41,363 bases of DNA from Paraburkholderia caffeinitolerans (GTDB lineage Bacteria; Pseudomonadota; Gammaproteobacteria; Burkholderiales; Burkholderiaceae), in the NCBI RefSeq assembly GCF_902859945.1, contig NZ_CADIKL010000058.1, positions 1 through 41,363 of the forward strand. The letters are read 5' to 3'. A program made the position numbers and the translations under genes. Positions 33,350-41,363 of this stretch are shown piece after piece. How positions within the stretch are numbered: the stretch's first letter is position 1; each line of letters opens with the position of its first letter. Under the pieces are notes generated by a model, which was not told the origin of the DNA, ran no database searches, and saw only the letters and a list, made by a program, of their open reading frames with translations.

Positions 33350-34368
33350 ATTTGCACCTTCGCCCCGATGCGCTCGCCGAATGGACGGCGGCCGTGTTCG
33401 AAACCTGCGATGTGCCGGCGGAGCAGGCCGCCGAGGCCGCAGCGATGCTCGTTCGCAGTGAGCTGCGCGGCTACAGGACACATGGCATGACACGCCTCGC
33501 CTCATATGTCGACCGGCTTCAATCGAACGCATTCAATCCGCGGCCGAAGATGACCAGCCGCTCCTTTCCGGGCGGGATCGTTCTGGATGCGGACGGCGCG
33601 ATGGGGCATGTTGCCGGCCCGCATGCCGTGCGCCTCGGGCTCGAAGCGCTGGAAACCAGCGCTTCGGTGCTGATCGTGTTGCAGTCGTGTGCTCACCTGG
33701 GCGCGCTCGGCATCCACACGCTGCTGGCCGCTGAAGGCGGCGCCTTCAGCATGATGGGACAGCACACGCCGCCGGCGCTGGCAATGGAAGGCTTTAGCGG
33801 CGGGGCGATCGGACACAATCCGATTGCGTTCGGCTGCCCGGTGCCCGGTGAGGCGCCGATTGTGTTCGACGTGGCGTGCAGCGTGGCGGCCCGTGGGCAT
33901 ATCCTGCTTGCGGCACGCGAAAACAAGCCGATTCCCGAAGGCTGGGCACTCGATGCCGAAGGCCGGCCCACCACCGACGCGAACCGTGCGCTGGACGGAT
34001 TCCTCGTACCCATGGGCGGCCATAAGGGCATCGGCATTGCGATGATGGTCGAATGCCTCGCCGGTGCGTTAACGGCCACGGCAGCCACGGCGCCCACGCC
34101 GCACGTGAAGCGCGGCGACGCGATGCAGGGTGCGTTCCTCTGGCTGGTCAAACCCGATTCCTTTAATGGGCAGCAGGCGTTTAGCGACTACATGCGAAAG
34201 TGGACGCAGATTTACCTCGTGGCGGGCGGCGAGGATGCAAGACTGCCCGGCAACCGCGGCGATGCGATGGAACGCGCCGGGCGCAAACAGGGCATCGCAC
34301 TGCCCGCCCCGATCATCCACGAATTGCAGTCGCTCGGCGAACGGCTACGCATCAGGTTTCCTGACTAG
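33346..34368 (+). CDS. Malate/L-lactate dehydrogenase-family oxidoreductase
   Basis: This 340-residue NAD(P)-dependent enzyme belongs to the MdhA/ComC/YiaK fold, unrelated to classical LDH. Motifs are SELRGYRTHGMTRLASYV (catalytic His in the THG loop), GHVAGPHAVRLGLEALE, CAHLGALGIHTLLAAEGG, GHNPIAFGCPVPGEAPIVFD and MGGHKGIGIAMMVE. Family members interconvert 2-hydroxy and 2-oxo acids (malate, sulfolactate, ureidoglycolate, 2,3-diketogulonate). Its start codon overlaps the GntR stop. It probably supplies or removes the 2-oxoacid that the following ferredoxin oxidoreductase uses. Confidence 0.9.
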   Translation: MNLHLRPDALAEWTAAVFETCDVPAEQAAEAAAMLVRSELRGYRTHGMTRLASYVDRLQSNAFNPRPKMTSRSFPGGIVLDADGAMGHVAGPHAVRLGLEALETSASVLIVLQSCAHLGALGIHTLLAAEGGAFSMMGQHTPPALAMEGFSGGAIGHNPIAFGCPVPGEAPIVFDVACSVAARGHILLAARENKPIPEGWALDAEGRPTTDANRALDGFLVPMGGHKGIGIAMMVECLAGALTATAATAPTPHVKRGDAMQGAFLWLVKPDSFNGQQAFSDYMRKWTQIYLVAGGEDARLPGNRGDAMERAGRKQGIALPAPIIHELQSLGERLRIRFPD

Positions 34369-34449
34369 GTTCATCGAATCCAGCGCTGAAGTCTTACTAT
34401 GCAATTCGATTAGCAATCCAAATTACCTACAGTGGCGAGTGTCAGTCAT

Positions 34450-37400
34450 ATGAATGCCCCTCTTACCGAAGCAACCCGAAAGGCCATGGAGGTCGTCACG
34501 CTCGACGACAAATATTCACTGGAAACGGGGCGCGCTTTCATGAGCGGCGTTCAGGCGCTCGTGCGACTTCCGCTGATGCAACGCAGGCGCGATGTGCTTG
34601 CCGGTCATCAGACCGCTGCATTCATTTCCGGGTATCGCGGCTCGCCGCTGGGCACCTACGACCAGGCGTTGTGGCAGGCGAAAAAGCATCTCGCGGAACA
34701 GCATGTCGTGTTCCAGCCCGGCGTGAACGAGGAACTGGGCGTCACCGCTGTCTGGGGCTCGCAGCAAGTCGAGTTTGACCGGGACAACAGGAAATACGAT
34801 GGCGTGTTCGGCATTTGGTACGGCAAGGGCCCCGGTGTGGACCGCAGCGCGGATGCACTCAAGCATGCCAATCTGGCCGGTACCGCGCCTCTTGGGGGCG
34901 TCATCGCGCTGGCCGGAGACGACCATGTCTCCAAAAGCAGCACGCTCGCGCACCAGAGCGACCACACCTTCATCGCCTGTGGCCTCCCGGTGTTCTTCCC
35001 CTCCAGCGTGCAGGACATTCTCGACCTTGGCATTCACGCATTTGCGATGAGTCGCTACAGCGGCCTCTGGGCCGGCATGAAGACCGTCCAGGAGGTGGTG
35101 GAATCGGGCGCGTCGGTCGAAACCGATTCGCACCGCGTTCGCATCGTTCTGCCCGAGGATTTCGCGATGCCCGACGGTGGCCTGCATATCCGCTGGCCCG
35201 ACGCCCCGCTCGTCCAGGAAGCGCGGATGATGGAGTACAAGTGGCCGGCCGCCCTTGCCTATATCCGCGCCAACCGTCTGAACCACAATGTCATCGAAGG
35301 ACCCCACGACCGGCTCGGCATCATCGCGACTGGCAAGGCGTACAGCGACGCGCGCCAGGCGCTGCTGGACCTCGGGCTGGACGACGCGCGGTGCCGCGAA
35401 CTGGGTATCCGGCTGCACAAGGTCAGCGTGGTATGGCCGCTCGAACCGCAAGGCGTGCGGGAGTTCGTGCGTGGGCTGCGCGAGGTGCTCGTGATCGAGG
35501 AAAAACGCCCGCTGGTCGAACAGCAACTGAAGGACGAGCTCTACCATTATCCGGCCGACGCGCGCCCTGTCGTGCTCGGCAAGTATGTCCCCGCTGAAGG
35601 TGAGCCCGCAGGCGGCGAATGGAGCCATCGCAGGCCGGGCGACGACTGGCTGCTGCGCGCGAAGGCCGATCTTTCGCCGTCGCTGGTCGCGAAGGCGATC
35701 GCGAGCCGCCTGAAAAATCTGGGCGTGCCCGCCGATGTCGCCGCGCGCATGGATAGCCGTCTCGCGGAAATCGACGCGCGGGAACGCGCCACCTCGGATC
35801 CGGCCGGCGGCGCTGAACGGCTGCCCTGGTTCTGTCCCGGCTGCCCGCACAACACCAGTACCCACGTGCCGGACGGCTCGCTCGCCACGGCCGGGATCGG
35901 ATGCCATGGCATGGTGGTGTGGATGGACCGCTCGACCACTTCGTGGTCCCAAATGGGTGGCGAAGGCGTTTCCTGGATGGGCCAGGCGCCATTCACGAAA
36001 CGCACCCACATGTTCGCGAACATCGGCGACGGCACTTACAATCACTCCGGACTACTTGCCATCCGGCAGTCGATCCACGCGCGCGTGAACATCACCTACA
36101 AGGTTCTCTTCAACAGCGCGGTGGCCATGACGGGCGGCCAGCCGGTCGATGGCCAGCTCGACGTGCCGGGCATGACGCGCGAGCTGGCTGCCGAAGGTGC
36201 AAAGCGCATCGTCGTGGTGGCCGATGATACGGAGAAGTACACCGGTGTCGCCAACCTTGCGGCAGGCGTCACGGTACGCCACCGGGACGAGCTCGATGCC
36301 GTGCAGCGCGAGCTGCGCGAAGTCGAGGGCGCCACCGTCATCATCTACGACCAGGTCTGCGCGACCAGGAAGCGCCGCGAACGCAAGCGCGGCACGATGG
36401 CCGATCCGGCGAAACGAGTCATCATCAATGAACCGGTCTGCGAGGGCTGCGGGGACTGCTCGGTTGAAAGCAATTGCGTGGCAGTGCAGCCGCTCGAGAC
36501 CGACTTCGGCCGCAAGCGCGAGATCAACCAGAACACCTGCAACAAGGACTTCTCGTGCGTGAAGGGGTTCTGCCCGAGCTTCGTCACCGTCGAGGGGGGA
36601 CAACTCCGGAAGCCCGCGGCCGCACGCAAGGCCGGGCTCGCCGACATGCCGCCGCTGCCCGAGCCGCAACTGCCCGATGCGTCGGTTGCGTCGAGGATCG
36701 TGGTGGCCGGCGTGGGCGGAACCGGGGTCGTCACCATCGGCCAGGTGCTCGGCATGGCCGCGCACCTCGAAGGCAAGAGCGTGATCACGCAGGACGCAAC
36801 CGGCATGGCCCAGATGGGCGGCGCCACCTGGAGCCACATCCAGATTGCCGGTAACGCCAGCGCGCTGCACGCTTCGCGCGTCGACGTGGCGATGGCCGAC
36901 CTGGTGATCGCTTGCGACACGGTCGTCGGCGCGCAGAAAACGACGCTGTCGACGATGCTGCCGGGCCGCACATATGTCGTGCTGAATAGCCATGCGACGC
37001 CCACCGTCGCGTTCGTGCGCAACCCCGACTGGCAGTCGCCAAACGACGAGGCATTGGCGGCAATCTCGTCCGGCGTCGAACGCGACGATCTCGGTGTCTT
37101 CGACGCGGAACGGGTCGCCACGCAACTGCTCGGCCAGTCCATTTTTTCGAACCTGATGCTGCTCGGCTATGCGTGGCAAAAGGGGCGCGTGCCGCTGTCG
37201 CGCGCCACGCTGATGCGGGCGATCGAGCTGAATGGCGTTCAGGTCGAAAACAACAAGAGCGCTTTCGAATGGGGCCGTCATTGTGCGCACCATCTCGCGA
37301 AGGTGCCGGTACAGGCCGCGGATGCACAGGTGATCCAGTTTGCGAGGAAGCCGCCGCTGCGCGACATCATCAGCAAGCGCAGCGAGTTTCTCGCCGGCTA

Positions 37401-38031
37401 TCAGAACCGCGCTTACGCCGATCGCTACGAGGCGTTCGTGGCAAAGGTGCAGGAAGCGGAGTCGCGCCTAGGTAGCCACCGGTTGACCGAATCCGTCGCA
37501 CGATATCTGTTCAAGCTGATGGCGTACAAGGACGAATACGAGGTGGCGCGCCTGCATACCGATGCAACCTTCGCGAAAAAGGTGGAAAGCATGTTCGAAG
37601 GCGACTTCAAGCTGGTTCACCATCTCGCGCCACCGCTCCTTGCAAGGCGCGATGCGAATGGCGACCCCGTCAAGCGGCCGTTTGGCCCGCGTATCCGCAG
37701 TGCATTTCGCGTACTCGCCGCGCTGCGCGGCCTGCGCGGGACGTTCCTCGATCCATTCGGCCATACCAGGGAACGCCGGACCGAACGTGAACTCATCGTC
37801 GAATACCAGGCCTGTGTCGAGGAAATCCTGAAAACACTCTCGACATCCAACCTGGCGCTCGCACTGGACATCGCGAACCTTCCCGACGGCATCCGGGGTT
37901 ACGGCCATGTCAAGGCACGCAATCTGGACGCGGTACGCACAAAATGGGCTGGGTTCATGCAGCAATGGCGTGGAGCGAAACCCTCCGCGTCCACGACCGC
38001 ACCCGCCATCGGCAACGGTGTCGCTCGCTGA
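34450..38031 (+). CDS. Indolepyruvate ferredoxin oxidoreductase, fused three-domain form
   Basis: This 1193-residue thiamine-diphosphate enzyme oxidatively decarboxylates 2-oxoacids to acyl-CoA with ferredoxin. The N-terminal part (about 30-400) is the pyrimidine/PFOR domain with ISGYRGSPLGTYDQALW and GDDHVSKSSTLAHQSDH. The TPP/Fe-S domain begins at CPGCPHNTSTH and includes FANIGDGTYNHSG. Cysteines of CEGCGDCSVESNC and CNKDFSCVKGFCPSF bind Fe-S. The gamma domain starts with VVAGVGGTGVVTIGQVLG and runs into the roughly 200-residue C-terminal domain usual in proteobacterial IOR. ATG 34450 (MNAPLTE) matches family starts; a GTG 18 bp earlier is in frame. Family substrates include arylpyruvates and branched 2-oxoacids; here the partner genes suggest a 2-oxoacid derived from a hydroxy acid. 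Confidence 0.95.
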   Translation: MNAPLTEATRKAMEVVTLDDKYSLETGRAFMSGVQALVRLPLMQRRRDVLAGHQTAAFISGYRGSPLGTYDQALWQAKKHLAEQHVVFQPGVNEELGVTAVWGSQQVEFDRDNRKYDGVFGIWYGKGPGVDRSADALKHANLAGTAPLGGVIALAGDDHVSKSSTLAHQSDHTFIACGLPVFFPSSVQDILDLGIHAFAMSRYSGLWAGMKTVQEVVESGASVETDSHRVRIVLPEDFAMPDGGLHIRWPDAPLVQEARMMEYKWPAALAYIRANRLNHNVIEGPHDRLGIIATGKAYSDARQALLDLGLDDARCRELGIRLHKVSVVWPLEPQGVREFVRGLREVLVIEEKRPLVEQQLKDELYHYPADARPVVLGKYVPAEGEPAGGEWSHRRPGDDWLLRAKADLSPSLVAKAIASRLKNLGVPADVAARMDSRLAEIDARERATSDPAGGAERLPWFCPGCPHNTSTHVPDGSLATAGIGCHGMVVWMDRSTTSWSQMGGEGVSWMGQAPFTKRTHMFANIGDGTYNHSGLLAIRQSIHARVNITYKVLFNSAVAMTGGQPVDGQLDVPGMTRELAAEGAKRIVVVADDTEKYTGVANLAAGVTVRHRDELDAVQRELREVEGATVIIYDQVCATRKRRERKRGTMADPAKRVIINEPVCEGCGDCSVESNCVAVQPLETDFGRKREINQNTCNKDFSCVKGFCPSFVTVEGGQLRKPAAARKAGLADMPPLPEPQLPDASVASRIVVAGVGGTGVVTIGQVLGMAAHLEGKSVITQDATGMAQMGGATWSHIQIAGNASALHASRVDVAMADLVIACDTVVGAQKTTLSTMLPGRTYVVLNSHATPTVAFVRNPDWQSPNDEALAAISSGVERDDLGVFDAERVATQLLGQSIFSNLMLLGYAWQKGRVPLSRATLMRAIELNGVQVENNKSAFEWGRHCAHHLAKVPVQAADAQVIQFARKPPLRDIISKRSEFLAGYQNRAYADRYEAFVAKVQEAESRLGSHRLTESVARYLFKLMAYKDEYEVARLHTDATFAKKVESMFEGDFKLVHHLAPPLLARRDANGDPVKRPFGPRIRSAFRVLAALRGLRGTFLDPFGHTRERRTERELIVEYQACVEEILKTLSTSNLALALDIANLPDGIRGYGHVKARNLDAVRTKWAGFMQQWRGAKPSASTTAPAIGNGVAR

Positions 38032-38176
38032 CGGTACCCCCTATTCGCTTGATGAAAGGACGAGCAGTCCGGCCGGCGGCCCTTACCGGAGCCGCCATCC
38101 GGATACTGAAGTACAGCCTCTATCCGCCGCGGAGCAGACAACTACTGGCTTCGCCAACAAAATCAGGAGACACCTC

Positions 38177-39499
38177 ATGTCGAATCACCGTGCCGCCCCC
38201 AGCGCTTCTCCCCCCATGGCGTCATCCGCATCGGCATCCAGGCCGCTTTCGAAACCGCTAGTCATCACGGCAATTACCGTGGGCAGCGGCCTCGAACTGT
38301 ACGACTCGGTTGTCTATAACTTCTTTGCCACACTGATCGGCCCGCTGTATTTCCCCGTCCATGATCGGCTGGGTCAGTTGCTGCTGTCGTTTGCAGCGTT
38401 TGGTATCGGTTATGTGATGCGGCCGGTCGGCGGACTGGTCATCGGAGCCTATGCGGACCGCGTCGGGCGCAAGCCGGCCGTCGTGCTGACACTGTGGTTG
38501 ATGGCGATAAGCGCTGCGCTGCTGGTATTGACGCCCACCTATGCGCAGATCGGTGTCGCTGCCCCGATCCTGATGACAGCCGCCCGGCTGCTTCAGGGCT
38601 TTGCCATCGGGGGCGAAATGGGGCCGGCAAGCGCCATGCTTCTCGAATACGCAGACGACAGGTCACGGGGCTTTTACACGAGCTGGCAACCCTTCAGCCA
38701 GGGGCTCGCCGCAGTCTTTGCGGCGCTCGTCGCGCTCTCGCTCGCGAACGTCCTGCCGCACGCCACGCTGCTCACCTGGGGTTGGCGCGTGGCTTTTGTG
38801 ATCGGTGTGCTCGTCGTTCCGGTCAGCGTCATGATCCGCAGTCGTCTCGACGAGACGCTGGTGCCGTCCAAGTGGGGCGACAGCACGGCCGAGACGCACT
38901 GGCAACTCGTGACGCGTCATTGGCAAGCGCTGCTGGCAACCGTGCTGCTCATGATCGGCCTCGCCTCCGCGGTACATATTGTCGTTTTTTATTTGCCGAA
39001 CTACGCCGCGATTCGCCTGCACATTCCGCTCTCGCAGTCAATCTGGGCTGGACTCATTGGGTCGCTGGTACTCATGATTCTCTCCCCGGTCTCGGGCTGG
39101 CTCAGTGATCGCATCGGTCGCCGCAGGGTGGTATGGTGGTCGCGCATCGCGATGCTCGTGTTGATCTACCCAGCGTTCCTTGCGATGAACAACGCCCCAA
39201 CGCTTTCCACCGTGCTGATCGTTGCCGCCGTGCTCGCCGTACCGATGGCGATGACGTCACCCGCCACGCTCGTACTCGTCAGCGAAGTGCTGCCGCAACG
39301 CCTGCGCGCAACGGGAGTCTCGGTGAGCTATTACGTTGCCACCGTCATCTTCGGCAGCTTCTCGCAGTTTTTTTCGACGCTGCTGATTCATTTGACCGGC
39401 GATGCCAACGCTCCGGCGTTTTACATCATCGGCTGCGGCCTGTTCTCCCTGGGCGGCCTGGCGATGGTCCGGGAAACGCTGGGGCGCCGGCTGAGTTAG
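38177..39499 (+). CDS. MFS transporter, metabolite:proton symporter (MHS) type
   Basis: This 440-residue inner-membrane carrier has 12 predicted helices. Signatures are GYVMRPVGGLVIGAYADRVGRKPAVV (helix 2-3 loop), GFAIGGEMGPASAMLLEYA (helix 5) and GWLSDRIGRRRVVWW in the second half, typical of MHS/ProP-like carboxylate or osmolyte importers. ATG 38177 follows AGGAG at 7 bp; the frame is open far upstream, but that part overlaps the previous gene. It is the last gene of the rightward operon, 145 bp after the ferredoxin oxidoreductase, with a possible GGCGGC/GCCGCC hairpin between. It is the likely substrate importer. Confidence 0.92.
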   Translation: MSNHRAAPSASPPMASSASASRPLSKPLVITAITVGSGLELYDSVVYNFFATLIGPLYFPVHDRLGQLLLSFAAFGIGYVMRPVGGLVIGAYADRVGRKPAVVLTLWLMAISAALLVLTPTYAQIGVAAPILMTAARLLQGFAIGGEMGPASAMLLEYADDRSRGFYTSWQPFSQGLAAVFAALVALSLANVLPHATLLTWGWRVAFVIGVLVVPVSVMIRSRLDETLVPSKWGDSTAETHWQLVTRHWQALLATVLLMIGLASAVHIVVFYLPNYAAIRLHIPLSQSIWAGLIGSLVLMILSPVSGWLSDRIGRRRVVWWSRIAMLVLIYPAFLAMNNAPTLSTVLIVAAVLAVPMAMTSPATLVLVSEVLPQRLRATGVSVSYYVATVIFGSFSQFFSTLLIHLTGDANAPAFYIIGCGLFSLGGLAMVRETLGRRLS

Positions 39500-39631
39500 G
39501 CGGCGGGGGTCTGTCGGGTTGGTGGGGGAGTCGGAGTAGGAATGACAGTCGCCCATCACCCTGCGTCCCTATCGGACCGGGAGGTCTCTGTTCAGCCAAA
39601 AATCAGCCCAACTCCAGGCCTCCCTGGTCAT
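39500..39631. other. Convergent intergenic gap
   Basis: This is 132 bp between the transporter stop and the convergent dioxygenase pseudogene stop. It has a G-rich start (GGCGGGGGTCTGTCGGGTTGG) but no clear terminator that I would support. Confidence 0.4.
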
Positions 39632-40488
39632 CTATTCGTCGAGCTTAAGGAACGATCCGAGTTCCTCATAATTGAGCTGCCACAGGCTGCCGCCCTCCAG
39701 CGTCTGGTTATGGAATGAGCGGAACCCGATAAGCTGTTGCGCGCGCGGGCTCAAGGTGCGTGCCATCTCGATCGGAACCTGGAACGGATAGGCCTCTTCC
39801 GGCATCAACCAACGGGGGCAGTAGGCCATGGCCAGCTCCCTGCGCGGCTTGTTGCTGACGTTCGCCCCGCCGCCATGGATCACCTTGCCCGAGAAGAAGG
39901 CGTCGCCCTTTTCCATCACCGCGGCAATGGTGTCGGCCTGCGTCACCGGCCTCGACCAGTCCTCCCATTTATTGCTGCTCGGGATGACCCGCGTGGCGCC
40001 CATCTCCTCTGTGTACTCCGAGGGTGCGATCAGGCAGTTCATCATGATTTCCGGGGCGCTCGCGCCGAATTGCCTGAAGGCCGGGTAGTTGTCGCCGTCC
40101 CGATGAAGAAGCTGGACTTTCTCGCCCGGCTGCAGCTCGATGAGCTGGCTGGTGCTGAGCCAGTAGCTGTCGCTGGTTTTCAGCATGAAAGGATCGACGT
40201 ATTCAAGCAGACGCCGATGATCGAGCAGATGCGCCCTGAAATAGGCACTCCAGTTGACCAGCTGGGTAATCCGCTTCGTCCTCTCCCGGCGAATTCCCGC
40301 ATGAATTCGTTGCCCTCGATACCCACCTTGTATCCGGGTACCAGGTTGTTGATTTCGGCATTCAGTCCGCCAACCTCATCGCAAAAGAGCCCTTTGATGA
40401 TGACGCCTCCGTCTCGCTCGACGGCCGTGCGAACCTGCTCGACGGATGCAGATGCAGGCAGGCGCTCAAGATCTCTGTTTACAGTCAT
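39632..40488 (-). pseudogene. Phytanoyl-CoA dioxygenase-family gene with one frameshift
   Basis: This would be a protein of about 285 residues. ATG 40488 (MTVNRDLERLPASASVEQV) runs to EFMREFAG near 40290, where the frame shifts by one base. The true continuation (RTKRITQLVNWSAYFRAHL and LLEYVDPFMLKTS) runs in another frame to the stop at 39632. The 857-bp span is not divisible by three. The Fe(II) ligands (LLHRDGDNYP; distal His in GKVIHGGGANVSN) and the 2-oxoglutarate Arg (NKPRRELAMAY) are all intact, so only the indel kills it. Some members of this family hydroxylate small natural-product or secondary-metabolite substrates. Confidence 0.8.
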
Positions 40489-40846
40489 TTTTTTCCGTAT
40501 TTGGGTAGAGGGGGATCCGACGTTCGCCGAAGATCGACCGGTCACGACCGATGTCTCCATGAGCGAGGTTATCGCTCCCTCAACCGTCTCGCTATCCGCT
40601 ATCGGCAAGCCCTGACCTTCACGCGCGTTACCGAATGCAACTCGCTTGCCGGGCGACTGGCTCGCCTGAACTGCCCGTCACGGCGACATGCAAGGAATCG
40701 CCATCGCTGTTCGCGCCGGGCTGCTTGATGCCGCCCGCCGGCTCGATTCGCTCGTACTGCACTGGGGCCGGTAAAGGTCACAGGTTGAAAGACAGGCGGC
40801 CCATAAGAAGGCCGCCGTCGCCCATAACGAAACTGGAGACATCAAG
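40489..40846. other. Divergent leader with a short coding-like fragment
   Basis: This region lies between the divergent dioxygenase and MFS starts. On the plus strand, 40670-40774 reads HGDMQGIAIAVRAGLLD and then AARRLDSLVLHWGR before a TAA. It has the composition of a genuine C-terminal helix pair, but I cannot assign a family. The remaining sequence should contain both promoters; none is convincing. Confidence 0.35.
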
Positions 40847-41008
40847 ATGACAATGCCCGACACAGCGAGCCCGGTGTACGAAGCCGGGGCCGCCATTCCG
40901 CGCCGCCGCTGGCTGCGCGTGATCCCGCCACTGCTGCTCGCATGCATCATTTCGTATATGGATCGCGTGAAGATCGCGTTCGCCATGCCGGGCGTGGGTC
41001 TGATGTGA
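40847..41008 (+). pseudogene. MFS transporter N-terminal stub
   Basis: ATG 40847, after GGAG, begins MTMPDTASPVYEAG. It reaches the first transmembrane helix VIPPLLLACIISYMDRVKI and then FAMPGVG, the start of anion:cation-symporter-type MFS proteins (usually YMDRxNIAFAMPG). The frame ends at TGA 41006-41008 inside an inverted repeat beginning at 40999, so about 400 residues are lost. The promoter and ribosome site appear intact. Confidence 0.75.
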
Positions 41009-41073
41009 TGGACGACTCCCGCAACCCAGCGAGGGGTTTATGCCAAAGTGGAGAAGTCGTCCATCACATCAGA
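40999..41073. repeat. 19-bp perfect inverted repeat, MITE- or IS-end-like
   Basis: TCTGATGTGATGGACGACT (40999-41017) and its exact reverse complement (41055-41073) flank a 37-nt middle. With one bulged base the pairing extends into GGG/CCC on the outside. It sits exactly at the truncation point of the MFS stub. This is the size and form of a deletion derivative of an insertion sequence, or two abutted IS ends. The parent family is not identified. Confidence 0.65.
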
Positions 41074-41186
41074 ACCCTGGCAACTTCGTCCAAAAGGCGG
41101 CAAAGCAGTGCCTCATTGCGGAAAGGTCCGTTGCTCATGTGCCCGCAATGGCCGATACCTTCCCGATCGAGTGGAAGGTAATCCTT
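41064..41186 (-). pseudogene. Possible alpha/beta-hydrolase C-terminal fragment
   Basis: The minus strand reads KDYLPLDREGIGHCGHMSN and then GPFRNEALLCRLLDEVARV before a stop within the inverted repeat. A GIGH segment followed by a terminal helix resembles the catalytic-His region of alpha/beta hydrolases. The upstream part is lost before the IS630 end. The assignment is tentative. Positions 41187-41256 show nothing else. Confidence 0.3.
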
Positions 41187-41256
41187 TCATACGGTAAGCG
41201 CTCGAGGCGCGCGTCGCGTACCGTTCCAGTTTACTGAGTGACTTATCGAGTCGTTA

Positions 41257-41363
41257 CTGACGTGTGCACCAAATAGTGCGTGGTGCGTTATATGGGCATG
41301 AAGACAAAACCTGATGCCCGAAAACTGGATGGAGCCACCCAAGCCCACCTGAGAAAGCTCGTG
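41257..41363 (+). mobile_element. IS630-family element, 5' end only (right copy)
   Basis: This is the same terminal sequence as 1-108, in opposite orientation, identical by eye over its length. The end CTGACGTGTGCACC follows TA at 41255-41256. The transposase start is ATG 41298 (MKTKPDARKLDGATQ), open to the window end; an ATG at 41292 is also in frame. The identity of both ends suggests that the window was cut at two copies of one multi-copy IS. Confidence 0.82.

Noticed and set aside
32962..34368. Upstream 128-codon extension of the malate/lactate dehydrogenase frame
   Set aside because: The extension lies entirely over the GntR coding sequence; ATG 33346 matches the family start and overlaps the GntR stop as ATGA.
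34516..36045. 509-codon minus-strand frame opposite the ferredoxin oxidoreductase gene
   Set aside because: Shadow frame. The plus-strand protein shows continuous catalytic motifs throughout.
37907..38176. 90-codon upstream extension of the MHS transporter
   Set aside because: It overlaps the end of the previous gene and lacks membrane-protein character; AGGAG and ATG 38177 fit better.

Overview
The window looks like accessory DNA of a Burkholderiaceae bacterium (Burkholderia, Paraburkholderia, Caballeronia or Cupriavidus type). The evidence is the high GC content, two Burkholderia-type trimeric porins, a three-part pntAA-pntAB-pntB transhydrogenase, a fused indolepyruvate ferredoxin oxidoreductase, a phosphocholine-type phospholipase C, and IS6, IS21 and IS630 family elements. 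The genus is inferred. No rRNA, tRNA, CRISPR array or replication origin was seen. Both ends are the same roughly 108-bp start of an IS630-family element in opposite orientation, so the window is probably a contig broken at IS copies. A very large composite element is the less likely reading.

Region 1 (1-7.3 kb) is an island apparently governed by an RpiR-type regulator. It holds a HAD phosphatase divergent from a secreted phospholipase C, an amino-acid-type ABC ATPase with a truncated substrate-binding protein, and remnants of an aminotransferase, an inositol-monophosphatase-like protein and a second HAD gene. A TGAG-N5-CTCA palindrome occurs at three regulator and target start regions. Region 2 (7.3-14.5 kb) holds a porin, two IS6-family copies (one frameshifted), a small secreted-repeat protein, a GntR/FCD regulator remnant, a complete thiolase and a beheaded MFS transporter.

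Region 3 (14.5-20.2 kb, minus strand) encodes a LysR regulator, an MFS transporter and a 1050-residue open frame that joins an aldehyde dehydrogenase to a GMC alcohol oxidoreductase. If the fusion is real, one polypeptide could take an alcohol to a carboxylate. Region 4 (20.3-23.9 kb) resembles an lva/ACAD10-type hydroxyacid operon: an aminoglycoside-phosphotransferase-like kinase, an acyl-CoA dehydrogenase and two SDRs. The kinase and the dehydrogenase are broken at apparent Trp codons. Region 5 (24-28.2 kb) is the proton-translocating transhydrogenase and a second porin.

Region 6 (28.2-39.5 kb) is the best-preserved and most unusual part: a divergent catabolic cluster. Leftward run two small paralogous proteins of unknown function (shared motif AGTHxxNAxLHxxG), a zinc-free quinone oxidoreductase and a TauD/TfdA dioxygenase. 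Rightward run a split UxaA-type hydro-lyase (SAF subunit plus large subunit), a GntR/UTRA regulator, a malate/lactate-type 2-hydroxyacid dehydrogenase, a 1193-residue indolepyruvate ferredoxin oxidoreductase and an MHS-type transporter. Three copies of TATATAGGAGTT lie in the divergent promoter region. The implied route is import, elimination or oxidation of a 2-hydroxy acid, then ferredoxin-linked decarboxylation of a 2-oxoacid; the substrate cannot be read from the sequence. Region 7 (39.5-41.3 kb) holds a frameshifted phytanoyl-CoA dioxygenase, an MFS start cut at a 19-bp inverted repeat, and the right IS630 end.
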